Source: Candidatus Saccharibacteria bacterium oral taxon 955
GTDB taxonomy: Bacteria; Patescibacteriota; Saccharimonadia; Saccharimonadales; Saccharimonadaceae
Length of the DNA stretch: 64,000 bases
Reading direction: 5' to 3'
Assembly (NCBI GenBank): GCA_010202265.1
Contig: CP047918.1
Coordinates: 620,001 to 684,000 of the forward strand
A model generated the notes under the pieces. That model saw nothing but the letters and a program-made list of their open reading frames with translations, ran no database searches and was not told the origin of the DNA. How positions within the stretch are numbered: the stretch's first letter is position 1; each line of letters opens with the position of its first letter. The position numbers and the translations under genes were made by a program. Of this stretch, positions 59,506 to 64,000 are shown in pieces.

Positions 59506-60094
59506 TAGCTTCTCCTTTCAAATAATCTCTCAACATCACAAATCCATCAACCGCCTCAATTGCCGCCAAGTACTCTTTCCACTCCTCATCATTCAATTCT
59601 GCCAAACTACGGCCAGGAAAGCTCGGGTGTCCATAAATATATAACAATTCCGTCCAGCCATGGAGATTATCACCACGCGGCTCATCAATAATAAACCCCT
59701 CTTCATCGGCTACGAAAATGTGGTCTTTTTTGCCATCAAAATAGCCAACCGCGAAAGAAAAGATAGCTCTACGATCAGCTTCATCTTGCATTAACTTGAT
59801 GATGCCGGGATAGCTAAAACTATCCAGCAGTAATTTAACAAACGGTCCCGGAAACCCTTTCAGTGCCGGGATGAAAAAACCGCGATCATCAACGATCAGA
59901 CGCTTGTTTGGAAAAGCTTTCTTGGCCTGAGATAGTTTACTTTTAGTGATTGTTTGAATATCCAGCCCCCGACCCTCGTCAAAATCGTAATCAAGTTGCT
60001 GCAGGTCAATGCCAAGCGGCTGGAGCAATTCCTGAAGGCTTGTGAACTTGCGCAGGTTGGAGGTGATGAAGTAAATCGTTTTACTTTTTGTCAT
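59498..60094 (-). CDS. Ham1/RdgB-type non-canonical purine NTP pyrophosphatase
   Basis: Removes ITP, dITP and XTP from the pool. The start IYFITSNLRKFTSLQELLQ is the family motif (TxNxxK). The metal aspartate lies in LIVDDRGFFIPALKGFPGPF (family DSGLxVDALxGxPGxxSA), and IFSFAVGYFDG and the end HPSFPGRSLAELNDEEW correspond to the RdgB C-terminal pattern. It is more divergent than housekeeping RdgB, for example VDDRG in place of xEDSG. ATG follows AAAGGATTATCC. A 10-bp hairpin lies in its leader (60126-60151). Confidence 0.85.
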   Translation of the reverse strand: MTKSKTIYFITSNLRKFTSLQELLQPLGIDLQQLDYDFDEGRGLDIQTITKSKLSQAKKAFPNKRLIVDDRGFFIPALKGFPGPFVKLLLDSFSYPGIIKLMQDEADRRAIFSFAVGYFDGKKDHIFVADEEGFIIDEPRGDNLHGWTELLYIYGHPSFPGRSLAELNDEEWKEYLAAIEAVDGFVMLRDYLKGEASG

Positions 60095-60125
60095 GGATAA
60101 TCCTTTCTATATCATAATATCAAGA

Positions 60126-60151
60126 ACGACCAGATGTATTGATCTGGTCGT
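60126..60151. other. Stem-loop in the leader of the Ham1-like gene
   Basis: ACGACCAGAT (60126-60135), the loop GTATTG and ATCTGGTCGT (60142-60151). A 10-bp perfect stem with no T-run on either side, so more likely a leader structure or binding site than a terminator. Confidence 0.55.
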
Positions 60152-60192
60152 ATAAAATGATGGAGTTAATACAAGCGACTTCTCTCAGATCA

Positions 60193-60227
60193 CGAACATC
60201 CCCTTGCCGCGAAACGGCGCGCGGATG
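60193..60227. other. Stem-loop after the nucleotidyltransferase-like gene
   Basis: AACATCC (60193-60199) pairs with GGATGTT (60221-60227) around an inner GCCG-CGAAA-CGGC. It may end the minus-strand message of the Maf/nucleotidyltransferase pair, although the T-run is absent. Confidence 0.45.
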
Positions 60228-60268
60228 TTGATTGTGGTTTTATTTTAGCATGGGCGGGCGGGAGATTA

Positions 60269-60673
60269 CTATGTTTTACTGCAATTCTCTAGATACTTGT
60301 CAATTAACAGAATGTCCGCTTGATCCTTACCCCTATCAAGTAGCGCTTTCCATCTACAAACTTCCTCAATTGACATAAATTTTATCCCGTCGATTACTGT
60401 TGTTTTTATAGCCGCATCTGATACTTTCTTGCCATACCAATCATGCATCAACTCAGTATCGTCAACCTCTATTTTCTCCGAACCATCTGGCCGTTGTAAT
60501 ATTTCATGACCATGGCCAGCAATTTTGTAAAAAGTTTCTTTGCTTATAAGTAAATCGATGTCGTTGCTTGGACGGATGCCAAGCATATCCAATATGCCGC
60601 TGCCGACAATAATTGGCTCAGTACTAACGATATCTAGACTAGTTAGTTTGTTTTTAATTTCTGCTATCGTCAT
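60269..60673 (-). CDS. Nucleotidyltransferase-like protein (Pol-beta superfamily)
   Basis: 134 residues with the nucleotidyltransferase core VGSGILDMLGIRPSNDIDLLIS (GS/GGx~10DxD). The second half resembles NTP-transferase-like antitoxin/toxin families (IKFMSIEEVCRWKALLDRGKDQADILL). This is the AbiEii or GrpB/DUF class of minimal transferases. The third catalytic carboxylate is not certain (IEVDDTELM is the candidate). It overlaps the Maf-like gene by 20 nt, so the two are coupled. AbiEii-type toxin activity is only a possibility. Confidence 0.72.
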   Translation of the reverse strand: MTIAEIKNKLTSLDIVSTEPIIVGSGILDMLGIRPSNDIDLLISKETFYKIAGHGHEILQRPDGSEKIEVDDTELMHDWYGKKVSDAAIKTTVIDGIKFMSIEEVCRWKALLDRGKDQADILLIDKYLENCSKT

Positions 60674-61235
60674 AGTCTGCCTTTTTTAGCAGATTATGCA
60701 TCTTGTCTAATGGCAATCCCAATGCGCCCATATATGAACCTTCAATTTTCTCAATCAGCGCAAACCCTGTCGAATCAACATGAAAACCAAGTGCAGCATT
60801 CCGACGGTTCGGATTATGAGCGTTATCTAACATCGCCGCATTAAAATTCATATATGTTATCTTTGTTTCCGTACTGTCAGTAAACGTTTTTCCTCGATTT
60901 ATCACGCAGACGCCAGTGTAGATAGTCGTAGTTTTACCTGATTGGCTCAAACATATCTTCATCTTTTCGGTAGCGGTTTTTGCTTTATGCAAGCGCGAAC
61001 CGTCAGGTAAAACACCGAATGTATCAGCAGCGACAATACAGTCGTCGGGATACAACTTGGCAAGAGCTTCTGCCTTTGAACGTGCCAACAGAATAGCAGT
61101 CTCTCTTGCGTCTAGCTCTGGGTGAGATTTCTCTATAGCTCGTTCATCAATATTAGCGCTAATAGCCTCGTAGGCTAGCCCGCTTCTATCCATGATCATG
61201 CGCTTAGTCGGCGATTCGGTGGCAAGTATTAGCAT
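60654..61235 (-). CDS. Maf-like nucleoside triphosphate pyrophosphatase
   Basis: Maf proteins hydrolyse dTTP/UTP or modified pyrimidine NTPs. The start LILATESPTKRMIMDRSGLAYE is the family motif (LASxSPRR), then DERAIEKSHPELDARETAILLARSKAEAL and IVAADTFGVLPDG (DxxGV-type switch, usual ADTVV). The end IEGSYMGALGLPLDKMHNLL matches the Maf C-terminus (GSYxNVVGLPL). Substitutions put it in a divergent subfamily. The ATG follows AAAAGGAGGATAAAGC, the strongest site in the accessory region. Confidence 0.88.
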   Translation of the reverse strand: MLILATESPTKRMIMDRSGLAYEAISANIDERAIEKSHPELDARETAILLARSKAEALAKLYPDDCIVAADTFGVLPDGSRLHKAKTATEKMKICLSQSGKTTTIYTGVCVINRGKTFTDSTETKITYMNFNAAMLDNAHNPNRRNAALGFHVDSTGFALIEKIEGSYMGALGLPLDKMHNLLKKADYDDSRN

Positions 61236-61413
61236 GCTTTATCCTCCTTTTGAAAATCTTTTAAGGATGTATTATTCCCATGGATAATCAATGTAGGGCA
61301 TCTCGTCATATTCAAATAATACACGATTAAAGTCTGGTCATAGAGATATCTTTAGAACGATAAGACTCAGAACTGAGGGGGTAGGTTTTATTGCAACCTT
61401 CATAGGACTGCGT

Positions 61414-61467
61414 TTGACAGAAAGTCCTATTATTGATATATATATATCAGCCTTTGCATCGCAAAGG
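61414..61467 (+). promoter_or_regulatory. Promoter and 5' hairpin of the orphan gene at 61553
   Basis: TTGACA (61414-61419), 17 bp and TATATA (61437-61442) lie over a near-palindrome (61433-61450). The transcript would begin with CCTTTGC-ATC-GCAAAGG (61451-61467). Two more small hairpins follow before the ATG: CCCAAAGCC.. at 61480-61496 and CGAGG/CCTCG at 61514-61532. 61236-61410 shows nothing else that I can support. Confidence 0.68.
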
Positions 61468-61552
61468 CCAGCATTTTACCCAAAGCCATTGGGCTTGAGA
61501 CACTCTAATCCGCGAGGAACCGTAACCTCGTCCGGCTCCAGAAGGAGTTATC

Positions 61553-61813
61553 ATGGAACAGTTCGGCTGGTTCGACAGGAAAGAAGCGAGAATCCAGCGA
61601 TCTGGAGGGATGGTCAACATCTACTATGGCGGCAAGTATGGCAATATCCCTGGTGATGGTCACGGTCACGTCAAGGCCACCGGTGGACCACTTGGTGAAA
61701 ATATTGTCTACTGGTGACTGCCTGACAGCGAGGGAGGGACCGTCATTGTTAGTAACGAATGGGACGTGATGTACGGCAACGATCTTCGCCCGCACCTGAC
61801 CGGCCTCTACTAG
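61553..61813 (+). pseudogene. Orphan gene with an in-frame TGA
   Basis: After AGAAGGAGTTATC the frame reads MEQFGWFDRKEARIQRSGGM, then VNIYYGGKYGNIPGDGHGHV and ENIVYW. It meets TGA at 61715 (codon 55), then goes on as LPDSEGGTVIVSNEWDVMYG to TAG at 61811, with no frameshift. A strong ribosome site and a full promoter support it as a former or readthrough gene. The Gly/Tyr-rich middle (YYGGKYGNIPGDGHGHVKATGG) resembles small phage-like beta proteins. I do not recognise a family. It differs from neighbours in codon use. Confidence 0.65.
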
Positions 61814-61864
61814 CCTATCGACCTGGACACGTCATAAAACTGTCCATTTTCACACTCAAAATAG

Positions 61865-61870
61865 TACAAT
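61865..61870 (+). promoter_or_regulatory. -10 box of the orphan gene at 61880
   Basis: TACAAT in TAGTACAAT, 9 nt from the ATG. Native, leader-poor style. Confidence 0.5.
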
Positions 61871-61879
61871 CATAGAGAA

Positions 61880-62263
61880 ATGAAAAATAGTATCAACATC
61901 GCAATACCAGATTTCATTACCCAAGCCTTTCCTGTACTTAAAGAAGCAACATACGTCCGTGAGTTTGCTTCTTTCATTACATTATATCCAGACGCGACAT
62001 ATTATCTATTCCAGACGACATCTAATCAGTCGCTCATACTTGTAGCAATTGATTATCCCGATCCCATCGACGAAAGCCTACAAGTAAAGAGATTGTCTGG
62101 CGGGTTTGAGTTTGAATTTATATACCTCATCAAGCCATACGCCAACGACCAGCATATTGAAATTCGTCCAAACGACTATATCGATAACAACTTTTTCGTT
62201 TCAGACCCGAATAGTTATTATCGTTATTACTTGGCGGCAGTGAAGCAGAGGATGGACTGGTAA
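61880..62263 (+). CDS. Orphan protein (127 aa)
   Basis: MKNSINIAIPDFITQAFPVL and then LFQTTSNQSLILVAIDYPDP suggest a small alpha/beta protein. It is Tyr-rich near the end (SDPNSYYRYYLAAVKQRMDW) and has no membrane segments. Not recognised. It is near-leaderless, and its 3' end meets the remains of the YetF gene. Confidence 0.6.
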   Translation: MKNSINIAIPDFITQAFPVLKEATYVREFASFITLYPDATYYLFQTTSNQSLILVAIDYPDPIDESLQVKRLSGGFEFEFIYLIKPYANDQHIEIRPNDYIDNNFFVSDPNSYYRYYLAAVKQRMDW

Positions 62264-62265
62264 TA

Positions 62266-62777
62266 ATATGCAAAATATCAGTCTGCAGTTGCCCGTCGGT
62301 TATCAACGGAAACTTCGGGTTCTCTTCCTCTTCGTGAGTAATGATCGATTCGCCGTCTTACTCCACCAAGGCTCTTTTCACTTTTCTCGTTGAATAGATA
62401 TGATGAGTTCGCAGCTTGAATGATACGTCATGAGCGCTCAGACCAACTTTCTTGCAATCTTCAATATTGATTTTTCCATTATCAATGATTATCAACGCCC
62501 TACCGTCGATCAATTGCTTTGCTTTCACGTTATACCGTTTTATTCATTTCAATGTCAGCACCAGCGCGCACCATATACAAAAAATACCGATGTAATCCAA
62601 AATTTGAATACTATTGTTATAAATGACGCCTCCAATGATACCACCCAGCACATAGTTCTGCACTTGATCACTGGCAGATGACGGCGACAAATTACCCTTT
62701 CCGGAAACATTGATGATTATGGTCAACGCGAAAAACCCAATCAATAATTTTATTGCTACTAGAATGAATCCATCCAT
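62266..62777 (-). pseudogene. DUF421/YetF-family membrane protein with two in-frame stops
   Basis: YetF proteins have three N-terminal helices and a cytoplasmic YetF domain. The frame from 62777 reads MDGFILVAIKLLIGFFALTI, INVSGKGNLSPSSASDQVQN and YVLGGIIGGVIYNN, which is diagnostic. It meets TGA at 62546-62544, then continues in the same frame as IKRYNVKAKQLIDGRALIII and KVGLSAHDVSFKLRTHHIYS to TAA at 62360-62358. After that it reads DGESIITHEEEENPKFPLIT and runs out. There is no frameshift. The C-terminal end appears cut by the plus-strand orphan gene. Confidence 0.85.
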
Positions 62778-62884
62778 GGTTTAATTTAGCACAGATCGCT
62801 AGTGCTTCAGTATGACATGCTTAGCGACGGTCTTTATGTAAAGCAGGAGTTGAGAGTCTGTTTGACGACTTTACTGCTCACAAT

Positions 62885-63460
62885 TTAAGACGACCTGTTC
62901 TTGGATCTGTATTTTTCTCTAGCTATCTTAGTATACTTTCTGATGAAATCACTTTTTGCATCAGTATACCCATCTCTGTCATGCTCAAATTCCTTCCAAA
63001 GATTCAGTTTTAATTTCTCGTACTGTTTGGCGATGATACTATTTTCAATTAGGTAATCCCTAAAATAGATCTCATCATTATCTCCCGCCACCCTAATGTG
63101 GAGATGAAATACCTTATCCGCGAAGCCCTGTTTGGTATATCCCTTATTCAATGAGATTCGTTTTGCTTTCTCACTCATGCACAACCAATTATTTTCAACA
63201 AGGATATTTTTTACAGGCTCTAATTCTTTTTCCGACGGGACTTCAAGCAATATATCTACTATATTCTTTGCCTGTATATTTGGGATGGCCGTGCTACCAA
63301 TGTGAGATATTTGTGTTATGTATTTTTCTGGCACCAATGAGGAGATGGCTTTCACTTCCTCATCATACCAGCGTGCCCATTCTCTATTGTGTTCTACAAG
63401 AAATATGGGGAATAATTGCCACAACTCTTTCAAACTCATTTTCTCTAGCTCTCTGTCCAT
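62885..63460 (-). CDS. GrpB-family (UPF0157) nucleotidyltransferase-fold protein
   Basis: GrpB/UPF0157 proteins share the nucleotidyltransferase fold; some GrpB domains are fused to CoaE. Motifs are ITQISHIGSTAIPNIQAKNIVDILLEV (family HxGSTAVPGLxAKPxIDI) and KVFHLHIRVAGDNDEIYFRDYL (HLHVxxxGxxEW-type). 191 residues is normal. GGAGGAT immediately precedes two ATGs at 63463 and 63460. AT-rich. It follows the kinase gene on the same strand by 9 nt, as if it were the first cargo after the two-component genes. Confidence 0.9.
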   Translation of the reverse strand: MDRELEKMSLKELWQLFPIFLVEHNREWARWYDEEVKAISSLVPEKYITQISHIGSTAIPNIQAKNIVDILLEVPSEKELEPVKNILVENNWLCMSEKAKRISLNKGYTKQGFADKVFHLHIRVAGDNDEIYFRDYLIENSIIAKQYEKLKLNLWKEFEHDRDGYTDAKSDFIRKYTKIAREKYRSKNRSS

Positions 63461-63469
63461 CATATCCTC

Positions 63470-64000
63470 CTACTCAAACCTTACCACAAACCGCATACCC
63501 CGCCCGTGCGGCGTGAAGTCGTAGTCTAGGCCCTTGGCGTCGAGCAACATTTTCACGGTGTAGAGGCCGATGCCGCTACTGTCGGCGTACTGTTTCGTGG
63601 TGGCATTGTTCCGATAAAACGGGTCAAAAACGTGCTGGAGTTGTTTTCTGGTGAGTGGTCTGCAGGCGTTTTCGATGGCCAGTTCGTGCTGGTCACAGGT
63701 AATCGTTATCACGCTCCCGGTGTCGCCGTGGCGCACTGCGTTTGACGCCAGGTTCGAGATGACGTGGCGCATCATGTCACGATTGGCACTAATGGTCGCT
63801 GGTTCTGTATTAACCTCGAAAGTCATGCCGCGCGTTTTCGCCAGCAACATATAATCGTCAATTACTTCAGCGATTAACTTATCAATCCTTAGCCGCTTTT
63901 CCTGACGCAGAGCCTGCTCGGCGACATTGCCAGAGCGCAAGACATCATTTACCATTGCCGCCAAACGGTCAACCTGTGCCACCGACTCCGCCAGGTACTG
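63470..64000 (-). CDS. Sensor histidine kinase, C-terminal part (runs off right edge)
   Basis: The visible ~176 residues include the end of the dimerisation helix (VDRLAAMVNDVLRSGNVAEQ) and the HATPase: N-box DMMRHVISNLASNAVRHGDTG, F-box DPFYRN and G-box YADSSGIGLYTVKMLLDAKG. The frame is open to base 64000, so the H-box and sensor lie outside. The response regulator is probably further right. Its target is likely the ABC operon, whose promoter carries 11-bp direct repeats. A degraded copy of its last 46 codons sits at 55739. Confidence 0.93.
   Translation of the reverse strand, partial: QYLAESVAQVDRLAAMVNDVLRSGNVAEQALRQEKRLRIDKLIAEVIDDYMLLAKTRGMTFEVNTEPATISANRDMMRHVISNLASNAVRHGDTGSVITITCDQHELAIENACRPLTRKQLQHVFDPFYRNNATTKQYADSSGIGLYTVKMLLDAKGLDYDFTPHGRGMRFVVRFE

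Noticed and set aside
53189..61467. Integron attC-like recombination sites
   Set aside because: The paired palindromes and hairpins first looked like cassette sites, but there is no GTTRRRY core, and the spacing fits a promoter followed by a 5' hairpin better.
61715..62546. UGA read as glycine (genetic code 25)
   Set aside because: TGA closes several intact core genes in ATGA overlaps (33624, 34235, 39739). This lineage uses the standard code.
1..64000. CRISPR array, insertion-sequence transposase, rRNA
   Set aside because: I saw no regularly spaced repeats, no transposase or integrase motif and no rRNA-like stretch anywhere in the window.

Overview
The window looks like a chromosome segment of a reduced, epibiotic bacterium of the Patescibacteria/CPR radiation, most likely Candidatus Saccharibacteria (TM7). 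This is an inference from tightly packed genes, short versions of universal enzymes (AlaS ending after its CGGPH editing domain, a 516-residue UvrC), no amino-acid or nucleotide biosynthesis, lower glycolysis, pseudopilin genes, several peptidoglycan hydrolases and many small orphan proteins. The standard code is in use: TGA ends core genes in ATGA overlaps (33.6, 34.2 and 39.7 kb), so the UGA=Gly lineages are excluded.

1-49.6 kb is core genome, mostly on the minus strand. In order: ligA (partial), a membrane protein and an acetyltransferase; three tRNAs (Leu-TAA, Cys-GCA, Leu-GAG); a holin-like protein, secG and a membrane-anchored peptide-binding protein; pepP, a pseudopilin, uvrC, thioredoxin and a Fur-family regulator facing a rhodanese; an ABC exporter; rplY, DedA, uvrA, exonuclease I, a serine hydrolase and obg; a LysM-CHAP hydrolase, mltG, ruvX, a gp47-like membrane protein and an FtsA-like ATPase; alaS; a metG-tatD-cysteine desulfurase-mnmA operon (mnmA carries a one-base frameshift); a second pilin, a YfiH-like gene, rsmA, a G5/lysozyme-like protein and uvrD; then tpiA, pgk, pyk and a VIT1-family transporter. 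DNA repair, tRNA thiolation (IscS plus MnmA) and cell-wall remodelling are the coherent themes.

49.6-64 kb is accessory. A GC-rich ABC transporter (ATPase plus two FtsX-type permeases) has a promoter with 11-bp-spaced direct repeats, and the edge of the window holds the C-terminus of a histidine kinase that probably controls it. Between them lie about 10 kb of cargo: a GreA-like gene with two internal stops, a methyltransferase, two CYTH proteins, intact and broken NUDIX genes, two ASCH proteins, an M16-like HxxEH protein, a Ham1-type and a Maf-type NTP pyrophosphatase, a nucleotidyltransferase-like protein, a GrpB-family protein, a broken DUF421/YetF gene and orphans. A degraded second kinase C-terminus and a 57/59-identical second copy of the ABC promoter show that the locus was once duplicated and that cargo collected between kinase and transporter.

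Two expression styles are visible. Most core genes have a -10 hexamer only 6-9 nt upstream of the ATG, which predicts leaderless mRNAs. Four isolated, foreign-looking genes (GNAT at 2.2 kb, orphan at 23.0 kb, GreA-like at 53.3 kb, orphan at 61.6 kb) instead have a -35/17 bp/-10 promoter, a hairpin close behind the predicted transcript start and, in three of the four, a clear Shine-Dalgarno site.
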